Below are positions 34,771-43,462 of a stretch of DNA of 64,000 bases, piece after piece. Position 1 is the first letter of the stretch. Each line of letters opens with the position of its first letter. This stretch comes from G965197675 sp965197675 (GTDB lineage: Bacteria > Chloroflexota > Dehalococcoidia > Plut-88900), in the NCBI GenBank assembly GCA_965197675.1, contig OZ240221.1:2790001-2854000 (forward strand). Direction: 5' to 3'. Below the pieces are notes generated by a model. The model was given only the letters and a program-made list of their open reading frames with translations. It was not told where the DNA came from and ran no database searches. Both the position numbers and the translations under genes were made by a program.

Positions 34771-36015
34771 TCAAGCTATGGAAGACTTCTCCCGGGCCAC
34801 CTGTTGTCTCATCCTATGCGGCGACAGAGAGAAGCCGGTTATCACCAGCGAAAAGGAGCATAGAGAAGCTACGACTAAGGCTAAGCGAAGGTCTCCAGTA
34901 ACATCCTGTAGAATTCCAGCGAGTATGGGGCCTATCGCTCCACCGGTCCACATACTAGATTGAATGAACCCCATTGCCGCCGCTATCTCTCTGGGCTTTA
35001 TACCCGGCAACTCGAAGGGAATGGTGAAGAGAATTGGTATAAAGGCCCAACCTATGCCATGAAGTATCCACAATACGGCTAACAGAAGCACGTCCCCCGT
35101 CAGTAGCATACCCACAGAGGTGGTTGGAAGGATTATCCCACAAAGGATCAACAGAGGCCTTCTAACGTCCCTCTTCACCAGGTAAATGGATACCAGAATA
35201 CCGGCAACGGCCGCCACCAGCGGGTATATGGACTGAAGAGCTCCTGAGGTGGTAAGAGGAACTCCATACTCCTCTAGCATCAGGGTCGGCCAGAAAGTGA
35301 TTAGCGCAAAGAAGCCGACCTCTATGCCAATGTATCCGAATCCAATCAGCCACAGATCTCGATAGCTCAGTACATGCCGGAGGGTATCTCGTTTTATTTC
35401 CGATTCCTCCCACCGCCGATATTCGCTGGTCTTCCTCTCCCGTCCTATTCCCATCCAAAGTATGGTTACCGCGAAATACGCTATGGCGAACGCGGTGAAG
35501 GTCCCTCTCCAACTATCGTCCAGCCAGAGAAGCACGAAAGGGGTCAGTACCAATGCCATGGAGTCGGAGAGCCACACAGCAGTGTTTATGAGGCTGTTGA
35601 CCAGCCCAATCTCCTTTCGTGGCACCCACTGAGCAGTAAGAAGCGCTCGAGCAGGCTCCCTGGCGATCATCGATAAGCCAAACATGACTCTACCCAGGAT
35701 CAGCACTAAGAAAACCGGCGCCCAACCCTGCATCAACGTGAACCCAACACCAGCCAGTGAAGTCAAGGTAGTAAGGGTCTTAGCGTTGAACCTGGAGAAT
35801 ATTAGGCTCGTGGGCAGGGCCAAAAGTAGATTGGCCAGCAGAGTCGAAGAGCCTAACCAACCTTGTTTCGTGGGGGATAGGTTCATGTCCTCGGAAATGG
35901 CTGGCAACAGGATCCCAAGGGACATCATTACCAGCCAACCAACTGTGTTCGTCAGGCCATAGGCCGATAGCACTACATACCGGAAGGGGTACTTTTCCTG
36001 CGTGGTTCGATCCAT
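34771..36015 (-). CDS. MFS transporter (tandem paralogue 1, promoter-proximal)
   Basis: This protein of about 414 residues is the first gene of the tandem set. Its blocks are AISEDMNLSPTKQGWLGSSTLLANLLLALPTSLIFSRFN, GIGRERKTSEYRRWEESEIKRDT (linker), TFWPTLMLEEYGVPLTTSG and IPFELPGIKPREIAAAMGFIQSSMWTGGAIGPILAGILQDVT. The frame extends to a TTG at 36027; the ATG at 36015 gives the same N-terminal length as its paralogues. The promoter is expected in the repeat-containing gap upstream, but I did not recognise it. Confidence 0.87.
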   Translation of the reverse strand: MDRTTQEKYPFRYVVLSAYGLTNTVGWLVMMSLGILLPAISEDMNLSPTKQGWLGSSTLLANLLLALPTSLIFSRFNAKTLTTLTSLAGVGFTLMQGWAPVFLVLILGRVMFGLSMIAREPARALLTAQWVPRKEIGLVNSLINTAVWLSDSMALVLTPFVLLWLDDSWRGTFTAFAIAYFAVTILWMGIGRERKTSEYRRWEESEIKRDTLRHVLSYRDLWLIGFGYIGIEVGFFALITFWPTLMLEEYGVPLTTSGALQSIYPLVAAVAGILVSIYLVKRDVRRPLLILCGIILPTTSVGMLLTGDVLLLAVLWILHGIGWAFIPILFTIPFELPGIKPREIAAAMGFIQSSMWTGGAIGPILAGILQDVTGDLRLALVVASLCSFSLVITGFSLSPHRMRQQVAREKSSIA

Positions 36016-36130
36016 ACTCTTCGTCAACGCTTCAAAGTCGCCTGTCGGAGGGCGCGCCCTGAAATATACCTTTGCTTAGCACTGAAGGCAACCACACGAG
36101 CGCCCCAAAATTTCCCGGCTCCTTTTCCCT

Positions 36131-36525
36131 CGGGGGATGAGGTGTCACCGCTCACCTGGTTCCCTTCGGTAAACTCAGGATAAACTCTAAGCTCACCATG
36201 AGCGGGGAGGAAAAGAATCATCCGCTCACTCTGAGCCTGTCGAAGAGTCACCCTGAGCGTAGTCGAAGGGAAGGGTGCCCTCACCCCCTCTATCCCGTCA
36301 TTCCCGTGCTTGCCACGGGAATCCAAGGCCTGCCGCGTCTAAATCGGCGCAGGCAGGGCCCTGCATCCCCCTGGCAAGGGGTTTGGGGGATGTGCCCCCA
36401 GATACAAGATCCTACTGGGACGGGCGGGTGGGCTCAAGGCTTTTGCCTTTCTGAGACAGCCTCCTGGCGGGAGAGGTTAGAATGAGGAGGCCCCGTCCGT
36501 CATTCCCGTGCTTGACACTGGAAAC
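36131..36525 (+). repeat. Composite intergenic repeat, copy 4 (modules A-B-C-B)
   Basis: In the gap 36016-36641, module A lies at 36131-36283, module B at about 36300-36322 (arms ATTCCCGTG/CACGGGAAT, loop CTTGC), module C at 36344-36460, and a second, degraded B at 36499-36525. This copy is in the same orientation as copy 3, across the four MFS genes. The rest of the gap shows nothing further except a possible start region for the next gene. Confidence 0.85.
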
Positions 36526-36641
36526 TAGGGGGGTTGTAGGTGGGAATCCAGGCGTCCAACAATGAGGAACTGAGGCTCGGAGAAATTGTCGTGATTGCTG
36601 CCCTTTGATATAATTGGTTCAGACTTTCCAAGGCCAAGTGC

Positions 36642-37355
36642 ATGGCAGATCCATCTGGAGCCGACCCTAAGCTGTCTACAGTGGATGAGCTAAACGAGTT
36701 AACAGACACGGATGCTACTCTAAAGGAAAGTTCTGGCGTTCACAAAGCTCTAGCTCCCTGGTCTGCCCTCCGAGCGTATCTTAAAGAGCGGGGGGTTCGT
36801 GACGAATATCTCGTCGCCGCTCTAGCTATTCTCATCATCGCCCTTAGCATCTGTTCCTTCCTCTTCCAAGACACTATCTTCGACGCCATCAGCCTCAACT
36901 CACTGGGATATCTAGGCGTCTTCCTTATAACTCTCATAGGCAGTGCTACCATTTTTCTGCCGAGCGGAGGTGGAGCTGCGGTTATCCTAGCAGGTGCAGT
37001 CCTTAACCCCTTCTTAGTGGGACTCATAGCCGGGACAGGCGCCACATTGGGCGAGCTAACGGGATACGCTATCGGTTACCAAGGTGGCGGAGTAGTGGAG
37101 AGATGGACTGGTGCATTCGCCAAGACCAAGCGGTGGATGGAGAAGCACGGAACCACTACTATATTCGTGCTGGCGATAGTTCCCAACCCCATCTTTGACG
37201 CCGCTGGGTTGGCGGCAGGAGCCATACGCTTCCCCCTAGGCCGATTCATAACCTTAGTATGGACGGGCAAGACTCTTCAAGCCATAGGCGGAGCTTTGAT
37301 TGGCGCCATGGGCTCCGAGTGGCTGATCAATCTAGCCGAGAGTTTGCTCGATTAG
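36642..37355 (+). CDS. VTT-domain membrane protein
   Basis: This 237-residue protein is of the VTT (DedA/SNARE-associated) family. The N-terminal 60 residues are polar (DELNELTDTDATLKESS), followed by a helix near residue 65. The core is GYLGVFLITLIGSATIFLPSGGGAAVILAGAVLNPFLVGLIAGTGATLGELTGYAIGYQGG (about residues 95-155) and the IFVLAIVPNPIFDAAGLAAGAIRFPLGRFI segment. DedA-like proteins move lipids or support membrane energetics, and the family is often linked to stress resistance. The ATG at 36642 gives a length usual for the family, apart from the extra polar N-terminus. It precedes the aminotransferase gene by about 120 bases. Confidence 0.86.
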   Translation: MADPSGADPKLSTVDELNELTDTDATLKESSGVHKALAPWSALRAYLKERGVRDEYLVAALAILIIALSICSFLFQDTIFDAISLNSLGYLGVFLITLIGSATIFLPSGGGAAVILAGAVLNPFLVGLIAGTGATLGELTGYAIGYQGGGVVERWTGAFAKTKRWMEKHGTTTIFVLAIVPNPIFDAAGLAAGAIRFPLGRFITLVWTGKTLQAIGGALIGAMGSEWLINLAESLLD

Positions 37356-37419
37356 AGGACTCCACGGCGTATACTATTCCCTCTCCCCTGCTGGACTTCC
37401 ATCACAAACGACAGTGCAG

Positions 37420-37425
37420 TATAAT
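37420..37425 (+). promoter_or_regulatory. Possible -10 box of the aminotransferase gene
   Basis: A perfect TATAAT lies 51 bases before the ATG at 37477. The hexamer 17 bases upstream (TTCCAT) is only a weak -35 match. Transcription of the aminotransferase may therefore be independent of the VTT gene. Confidence 0.4.
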
Positions 37426-37476
37426 ACGCCTCGCATCTACGTGGGGAAGCGGTAGCGCTTGCCTAAAGGAGGGGTT

Positions 37477-38874
37477 ATGGAGAGTGTGAAGATCGAGGAG
37501 CTAACCGACGGCCAAAGTCTAGATGAGCTAACCAAGGACGCCGTAGAGCATCAATGGTTCCAGATGCAGCAGCTCAACGATGTGTCCGTGCCAGATGGTC
37601 TAAGGGTAATAGTTGACGGCGAGGGCATATATCTGAAGGACGCCGAGGGCAAACAATACATTGATGGCATATCCGGCCTGTGGGTCGTGGCCGTAGGGCA
37701 TGGCAGAAAAGAGATCGCCGACGCAGTATACGAACAAAGCAAGAGGTTCACCTATGCCAACACCTACGTATATGGAAACGTTCCAGCCATCAAGCTGGCT
37801 TCTAAACTGGCGGAGATAACCCCTGGAGACCTGAACCGGGTGTTCTTCTCCAGCGGTGGCAGCGAGGCCGTGGAAACCGCCATCAAGATGGCTAGGCAGT
37901 ATCACGTGAACAGAGGCGATAGAGGCAGGTTCAAGGTGCTTGCCCGTCGTCTGTCCTATCACGGTTCCAGCATGGGATCCTTGAGTATCTCCCGTTCTCC
38001 CCTGGTAAAAGCCTGGCTCTTCGAGCCTCTAGCCCCCATCGGAAGGCACGTAGACCCCATATACTGCTATCGCTGTCCGTGGAACCTGGAGTACCCCACC
38101 TGTGGCATCCAATGCGCTAGAGAGTTCGAGAAATTAATCCAGTTCGAGAACCCGGAGACCATTTCCGCCATCATCGCCGAGCCTGTATCCATATCGGCTG
38201 GCAACATAGTTCCTGTGCCAGAGTACTACCCAATGCTGCGAGAGATATGCGACAAATACGGAATCCTACTCATCGCCGACGAAGTCATCACAGGCTTCGG
38301 CAGGACCGGCAAGATGTTCGCCTGTGAGCACTTCGGAGTTACTCCCGACATCATGACGGTGGCGAAGGGCCTCAGCAGCGGCTATCAACCGCTTGCGGCT
38401 ACCATAGCCGGGGACAAAGTCGTCGAAGCCTTTCGGGGTGGAGACACGGAGACTTTTGGCCATGGCATCACTTTCGGTGGCCACCCAGTTGCCTGCGCTG
38501 CTGGCGTAGCCAACCTGGAGATCTTCGAGCGAGAGAACCTTGTGGAGAACTCGGCCAAGATGGGCCAGTACTTGCTCACACAGCTCCAGTCCCTCGCCGA
38601 CGAGCATCCCGTGGTGGGAGACGTGCGAGGTATCGGCCTCCTCTGTGGCATGGAGCTCGTCAGAGACCGCAGCACCAAGGAACGCTTCCCCAAGGACGTC
38701 AAGATAGGATCTCGCCTGGTCAAGAAGCTGGAGAGTTTGGGGCTTATCACCAGAGCCGCAGACACGGTCTATCTGGCTCCCCCCCTGATCATCAACAAAG
38801 AGCAGATAGACGACATGGTGAACATCATGGACCAGGGTCTCAACTGGGTGGACCAAGAGGCAAGCAAACTGTAG
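37477..38874 (+). CDS. Class III aminotransferase (omega-amino acid/pyruvate-type)
   Basis: This protein of about 465 residues is a PLP-dependent aminotransferase of class III, which transfers amino groups from amines or beta/omega amino acids. The cofactor sites are FSSGGSEAVETAIKMARQYH (near residue 130), LLIADEVITGFGRTGKMFA (near residue 265) and the PLP lysine in MTVAKGLSSGYQPLAATI (near residue 300). A CYRCPWN...CGIQCAREFE insertion near residue 195 adds three cysteines. ATG 37477 follows AAAGGAGG and is preferred to the TTG at 37459. The downstream neighbour is a metal-dependent deaminase-like gene, but the orientation and a 430-base gap argue for separate transcripts. Confidence 0.9.
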   Translation: MESVKIEELTDGQSLDELTKDAVEHQWFQMQQLNDVSVPDGLRVIVDGEGIYLKDAEGKQYIDGISGLWVVAVGHGRKEIADAVYEQSKRFTYANTYVYGNVPAIKLASKLAEITPGDLNRVFFSSGGSEAVETAIKMARQYHVNRGDRGRFKVLARRLSYHGSSMGSLSISRSPLVKAWLFEPLAPIGRHVDPIYCYRCPWNLEYPTCGIQCAREFEKLIQFENPETISAIIAEPVSISAGNIVPVPEYYPMLREICDKYGILLIADEVITGFGRTGKMFACEHFGVTPDIMTVAKGLSSGYQPLAATIAGDKVVEAFRGGDTETFGHGITFGGHPVACAAGVANLEIFERENLVENSAKMGQYLLTQLQSLADEHPVVGDVRGIGLLCGMELVRDRSTKERFPKDVKIGSRLVKKLESLGLITRAADTVYLAPPLIINKEQIDDMVNIMDQGLNWVDQEASKL

Positions 38875-38957
38875 CTGTGACACCCCGAACTCTTTGCCCT
38901 CTCACGACTTTTGGTACTGGCTGACGGCCTCCCTTGGGGTAAGCATATTGATGCTCA

Positions 38958-39182
38958 CGTGAGGGTACAGGGTGTTGCCTGCCTGCTGCAGACTAGCTTA
39001 TTCTTACACTGCTTGGCAGACAAGAGACAGTTCCACCGCTGGAAGATCCGGCGGCTAATGCCATGGTGGCGACAGGTGAGGGCTGCTTTGCTCCCATGAC
39101 CTTGGCAGTAGTCTAACCACTTTAGTCTCCGTCGACCTTCTCTGCTCAACTGGTGATGTCAGTCTAACCTCTCTGATCCTCG
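38958..39182 (-). pseudogene. Transposase N-terminal remnant (integrase-core type IS)
   Basis: The gap 38875-39304 holds a minus-strand frame starting MSREGRRRLKWLDYCQGHG and continuing CRHHGISRRIFQRWN, which resembles the N-terminal helix-turn-helix of an rve-type transposase. It breaks off after about 64 residues with unrelated sequence (CKNKLVCSRQATPCTLT). The 62 bases at 39121-39182 match, reverse-complemented, 57062-57124. This is a short IS fragment, not a functional element. Confidence 0.6.
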
Positions 39183-39304
39183 ATATCCTACTCTGACTAT
39201 CCTCATGATGACACTATCCTACGTGTCACCCATCACTCTGAACTAGATCGAGAGATTGACATCTCCGACGGGGTAACACTAGAATGCCGATGGGGAGGAG
39301 ACTC

Positions 39305-40555
39305 ATGTCTGACAAGTTTTATCCGGGTTTCGTCAACGCGCATACGCACAGCCACTGTATGCCATGGAAAGGGACCATGGGCTCGATGCCGCTGGAGGAG
39401 TTCATGGCCTACAGAGCCAGCCTCATATTGGGCCACATGACTCGAGAAGAGCAGGTTGCCTGCGCTCTTGCGGCGGGGATAGAAAACCTCAATGCGGGTA
39501 ACATCGGCATCATCGATCACGTCAATATCCAGCTATCCAAGGATCACGTATACGCTGTGGCGGAAGCTTACGAGTCATTGGGTATGAGGGCATGGGTGCT
39601 GCCGGACTTGGCCGACCTACCCACCTTCCCTACTCGAGAGGCCTACCCAGACTATCCCAAGGCCATTCCCGCCGGAGAGTTCCCAGAAGAAGCAAAGGAG
39701 CTCGTAATCGGCGGCCCCTTCAAAGAACGGCTAGAAGCCATGCGAGAAATCATCCAGGATTGGAAAGGCCATCGGGTGCACGTAGGCTTCGCCCTCAGCA
39801 ACCCCATAGCCTGCAGTGATCAGCTTCTACAGGCCGCATCCGAGGTGATCAAAGAGCTGGACTGTCCTCTGGAGGTCCACGCTGAAGAGTCCCCCACAGA
39901 AAGAGAAATATCTATCACCCAGTGGGGAATGAGTGGGATCGAGCGTTTGGAGAATTTCGGACTCCTCTCTTCAAAAACCATAGCCGCCCACTGTGTTCAG
40001 GCCAGCGACGTTGATATCTCCCTCATGGGTAGAAGAGGTGTATCCGTCTCTCACAATCCGGTAAGCAACATGAAGCTGCAGGTGGGGGTTGCTCCTGTTG
40101 GAAGCATGCTGAAAAACGGGGTTAATGTTTGCCTGGGTACTGACGGAGCCGCCTGTGCCGACGATCAGAGCCTTTTCCCGGCAATACGTTTTGCTTCTGG
40201 CCTGGCTCGCTTGAACGGGATACAAGACGTAAGCGATTCCATCGAGGAGCAGGTGATGGAGCTGGCCACCACCAGAGGCCATCGGCTTTCATTCCCTGAA
40301 TCCATAACCAACGACAGGGTTGAATATGACCAGCCCGTCGACGCTGTACGGCTGGCCTGGACAGACATGTCTTCACATATCCGCGAGATTCACGTCGACG
40401 GCAAACCCATTCTCGAAAAGGCTCGGTCAACGGTAAAGGAACTAGGAGCTCTCGAAACCTTGGCCTCGTTGGCCGAGAAAGCCGCTCAGCCAGAGCGACA
40501 GGCAATGGTCAAAAGATGCCTCCCCCTACTAAGAAGATACGCTATCGCCAAGTAA
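39305..40555 (+). CDS. Metal-dependent amidohydrolase/deaminase (TRZ/ATZ-MTA/SAH deaminase-like), short N-terminus
   Basis: This 416-residue hydrolase belongs to the amidohydrolase superfamily that includes cytosine, guanine and MTA/SAH deaminases. Metal ligands are seen: HTHSH in FYPGFVNAHTHSHCMP (about residues 5-20), VHAEES near residue 196, AHCVQASDVD near residue 230 and LGTDGAACADD near residue 278. Family proteins normally have 50-60 more N-terminal residues forming part of a beta-sandwich, and begin before the PGFVN strand. Here the frame is closed upstream (TGA near 39257). The ATG at 39305 follows GGGGAGGAG. The C-terminal beta-domain segment (VDAVRLAWTDMSSHIREIHVDG) is retained. 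It sits beside an IS remnant, which could have removed the 5' end. Confidence 0.84.
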   Translation: MSDKFYPGFVNAHTHSHCMPWKGTMGSMPLEEFMAYRASLILGHMTREEQVACALAAGIENLNAGNIGIIDHVNIQLSKDHVYAVAEAYESLGMRAWVLPDLADLPTFPTREAYPDYPKAIPAGEFPEEAKELVIGGPFKERLEAMREIIQDWKGHRVHVGFALSNPIACSDQLLQAASEVIKELDCPLEVHAEESPTEREISITQWGMSGIERLENFGLLSSKTIAAHCVQASDVDISLMGRRGVSVSHNPVSNMKLQVGVAPVGSMLKNGVNVCLGTDGAACADDQSLFPAIRFASGLARLNGIQDVSDSIEEQVMELATTRGHRLSFPESITNDRVEYDQPVDAVRLAWTDMSSHIREIHVDGKPILEKARSTVKELGALETLASLAEKAAQPERQAMVKRCLPLLRRYAIAK

Positions 40556-40702
40556 GTTGCGCTTTCTTAGTGCGTGATCTTATCCGCACCTTCCTTTTCG
40601 CTGGTGTCAAAGAGTTGAAGGCGGAAGGTCGCAGCCATATACTGAAGTCAGAATCAGCTCTAAGCGGCCGATTATCCTTTTGAATCGGAAAGGAGTGGGA
40701 GG

Positions 40703-40957
40703 ATGCCTGAGGAGGAGATAGGAGAAGTCACTGATTTCTTCGCACGACCAGTTGTGGCAGGAATAGATCTTATTGCGCCCATTAGTGTTGGAGATACTGT
40801 CCACATCAAAGGACACACTACCGACTTAGAACTTACCGTCCAGTCTATGCAGGTTGACAACGCGGATGTCACCGACGCATCAGCAAGCCAGAAGGTCGGA
40901 ATAAAGGTTCCGGACAGGGTCAGAAGGGGCGATAAGGTCTTCAAAGTGCTCCCCTAA
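40703..40957 (+). CDS. Small EF-Tu domain 2-like protein (translation elongation factor-like)
   Basis: This 84-residue protein matches the short 'translation elongation factor-like' family: EIGEVTDFFARPVVAGIDLIAPISVGDTVHIKGHTTDLELTVQSMQVD and KVGIKVPDRVRRGDKVFKVLP, a single beta-barrel domain like domain 2 of EF-Tu without GTPase. The ATG at 40703 has both GGAAAGGAG and GGGAGG upstream. Its cellular role is not known from sequence; homologues are commonly found next to U32 peptidase-like genes, but none is visible here. Confidence 0.85.
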   Translation: MPEEEIGEVTDFFARPVVAGIDLIAPISVGDTVHIKGHTTDLELTVQSMQVDNADVTDASASQKVGIKVPDRVRRGDKVFKVLP

Positions 40958-41007
40958 GCCAGCGTCTATTGGGGGAACTTAGACTCTCTGGTCTACAGCA
41001 CCTTCAG

Positions 41008-41165
41008 CTATCCCACATTGCCAAGTGTTACAGTATTGCAGCCCAGGACGTCTTCAGCAGCCCGGGCTAGGAACTCCCCTTTCATGGATACATCATTACT
41101 CCTCAGAGAGAGGGTAATCTTTTTCTGATCGATCGCATCCAATACGAGATAGGGGGAGCCAGAAC
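41008..41165 (-). CDS. Possible fragment of an unrecognised protein
   Basis: A minus-strand frame of about 52 residues (QWQCSGSPYLVLDAIDQKKI...ARAAEDVLGCNTVTLGNVG, stop at 41008) has protein-like composition and lies in the gap before the DUF3179 gene. It has no start codon with a ribosome site, and its open frame continues into the signal-peptide region of the oppositely oriented gene. It may be the remnant of a gene, or a chance frame. Confidence 0.2.
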
Positions 41166-41182
41166 ATTGCCATTGCTCAGAG

Positions 41183-42223
41183 ATGAGAAAGCTTCTTACT
41201 AAAACTGTTCCACTGCTCATCCTGCTCGTATTTGCGGTGGCGACCTCTGCGTGTGGTCGGGCTGCGACATCTTCTCCATCAGCTCCTGCAGGTCCATTGG
41301 AAGATACGCCCGAATCTACCTTCACCCTGCCGCCACAGGAACCCCATCCATTCATGAGTGAGATCAGACAGCTCTTAGTTAGAGATGCTATCCCCCCTAT
41401 TTACGAGCCTCAGTTTCTATCTGCAGAAGAGGCCGGCATTCTCGACAATCAGCTGATCATAGGAGTAGAGATAAACGGGGATAGCAGAGCATATCCTATT
41501 CTAACCCTGCGCTGGCGGGAGATGGTGAACGATACTGTCGGAGGCGTTCCCATTCTGGTCACTTGGTGACCCCTCTGCTTTTCCGGTCTGGTGCATGACC
41601 GGCGGGTAAACGGCGAAGCTCTCGTCTTCGGCAATCAAGGGGCTTTGATCAGGGACAACATGACCTGGTGGGACCACGAGACGGAGAGCTTGTGGGTGCA
41701 GCTATCCGGTGAGGCCGTCGATGGGCCTCTAAGGGGGAGTAAGCTAAACCTGCTACCCATGAGCATAACACCCTGGAAGACCTGGACGGCACAACACCCC
41801 GATACCCTGGTCCTCGATGCCGGGGGAAGATTCAGCTTCCAACCTGACGGCGCCTCTTACTCTGGATTCGTTATAGGGATCACGTTGGGTGATCATGCCA
41901 AGGCGTACCCCTTCGACGTCGCCAGCGAAAAAAGGGTCATAAACGATTGGATAGGCGACAATCCCATCCTGGTATATGCAGACCCCGACACCCGGGGTAT
42001 CTATAGCTACCTTCGCAAGGCCAACGATGAAATCCTGACCTTCGAGATGCGAGAGGGCCGGCTAGTCGATATCGAGACCGGCAGTGTCTGGGAACCCAGC
42101 AGGGGCTTTGCTAAAGAGGGCGAGTTAGAGGAACAGGTACTACTGGAGATACCCTACCTTACGGCCTTCCCCTGGTCGTGGCTGGACTTCAACCCAGGCA
42201 GCGAGATTTACGGGCAGGGTTAG
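41183..42223 (+). CDS. Probable selenoprotein: DUF3179 lipoprotein
   Basis: One frame of 346 residues is interrupted only by a TGA at 41567-41569. The N-terminus is a lipoprotein signal with the lipobox TSAC (Cys24). DUF3179 proteins, from memory, carry VNDTVGGVPV-x-VTYCPLC followed by x-x-x-FDR; here the residues are VNDTVGGVPILVTW-U-PLC, then SGLVHDRRVNGEALVFG. Selenocysteine (residue 129) replaces the first cysteine of a CxxC motif, and Cys132 remains. The rest of the domain follows intact (TWWDHETESLWVQLSGEAVDGPLRGSKL). The mature protein should lie outside the cytoplasmic membrane. A SECIS-like hairpin follows the TGA. A nonsense mutation is the alternative, but no other damage is seen. 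Confidence 0.8.
41583..41602 (+). promoter_or_regulatory. Candidate bacterial SECIS hairpin of the DUF3179 selenoprotein
   Basis: The stem CCGGTC (41583-41588)/GACCGG (41597-41602) encloses the loop TGGTGCAT, starting 14 bases after the TGA. The loop lies 20-27 bases after the TGA and contains a GGU sequence, matching the usual bacterial SECIS geometry. Confidence 0.65.
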
Positions 42224-43302
42224 TCGAAGACGATGACGCTGCGGGTCACGTGAGCCTCTTTCATATCCTCGAAGGCTTGGTTCACCTGCTCTAGCATGAT
42301 CCTCTTCGTCACCATCTCATCCAGCTTCAGTCTGCCTTGCAGATAGAACTGGACATAGCGCGGCATATCGATTCGGAACCTGTTGGACCCCATCTCGCTC
42401 CCCTGGATACGCTTTTCGTCCAAGAAGGATGGACCGTCCAACTCTATTTCCACTCCCTCGGGAATCATTCCGATGACGGTGGCTACACCTGCACTATCCA
42501 GGATCTCAAATGCCTGCTCTGCTGTCTGCTTCGTGCCGATGGCCTCGAAAGAGTAGTTGACGCCTGTGCCGGTCAGACGGCGCACCTTTTCCACCACATC
42601 TCCTGTGGAGGCATCTACTACATCAGTGGCGCCAAGCTCGCGGGCGATACCCAGCTTTGTCTCTACCGAATCTATGGCTATGATTCGTCCAGCGCCACCA
42701 ATTCTCGCCCCCTGTATGCAGCTCAGTCCAACGCCGCCGCATCCAATGACGGCGACAGTGCTGCCAGGCTCTATCTTGGCCGTATTCAGGGCGGCTCCAA
42801 CGCCGGTAGTAACCCCACACCCTATCAGAGCAAGAACCTCCATTGGTACATCTTCGGTGATCTTGACTACGGCATTCTCGTGCACCAGCATCTGCTCGGC
42901 AAAAGAGCCTATCTCCGCGAACTGATTGATGCGCTCTCCGTTCCTGCTCAGCCGAGGAGGCTCGTTGGGGCCTCTCACCACGTCGGTGCGCCTGCAAAGG
43001 TTTGGATGGCCGCTGAGACATTTATCGCAATGGCCGCAGAACACCGAGAGACATACGATCACCTTATCTCCTGGCTTCACATAGGAGACCTGTTGTCCAA
43101 CGGCTTCCACAGTACCAGCGGGTTCGTGGCCCAATAGTAGTGGAAGATCGGGTTTGTATTTCCCTTCTACGTAGTGGAGGTCGCTGTGGCAAACGCCTGT
43201 GGCGCCCGTCCGAATGAGCACTTCTCGAGGTGCCGGGTCATCCGTTTGAATATCCTCGATCTGAAGAGGCGTGTTCACCTCTCGCAGCACCGCCGCTTTC
43301 AT
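42220..43302 (-). CDS. Zinc-dependent alcohol dehydrogenase (MDR family)
   Basis: This 360-residue enzyme is a medium-chain NAD(P)-dependent alcohol dehydrogenase. The catalytic zinc ligands are GVCHSDLHYVEGK (Cys37 region) and LLGHEPAGTVEAVG; the structural zinc motif C-GH-C-DK-C-LSGHPNL-C is complete (about residues 95-109). The cofactor site is VIGCGGVGLSCIQGARIGGAGRIIAID near residue 185. The ATG at 43302 has GGGGGGAGG upstream. It is the distal gene on the minus strand after sufU with a 160-base gap, and probably has its own promoter. A second, similar MDR enzyme lies at 55341-56438. The substrate is unknown. Confidence 0.92.
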   Translation of the reverse strand: MKAAVLREVNTPLQIEDIQTDDPAPREVLIRTGATGVCHSDLHYVEGKYKPDLPLLLGHEPAGTVEAVGQQVSYVKPGDKVIVCLSVFCGHCDKCLSGHPNLCRRTDVVRGPNEPPRLSRNGERINQFAEIGSFAEQMLVHENAVVKITEDVPMEVLALIGCGVTTGVGAALNTAKIEPGSTVAVIGCGGVGLSCIQGARIGGAGRIIAIDSVETKLGIARELGATDVVDASTGDVVEKVRRLTGTGVNYSFEAIGTKQTAEQAFEILDSAGVATVIGMIPEGVEIELDGPSFLDEKRIQGSEMGSNRFRIDMPRYVQFYLQGRLKLDEMVTKRIMLEQVNQAFEDMKEAHVTRSVIVFD

Positions 43303-43462
43303 AAGATACCTCCCCCCAAAGATTGACTGGGTAAAGACGACTATACAAGCACAGAACTTGGGGTATCAGGCGTGAGTATAGCCTTGTAGATTTGGGGAGT
43401 CAACAGCGAGTCGGAACTTAATCAGAGGGAGGGGGAAATATGCTGAGCAATGATCAATACGT

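Noticed and set aside
42337..43137. Long plus-strand open frame opposite the alcohol dehydrogenase
   Set aside because: It is the antisense shadow of a conserved gene (Cys/His zinc motifs on the minus strand) and has no recognisable domain or ribosome site.
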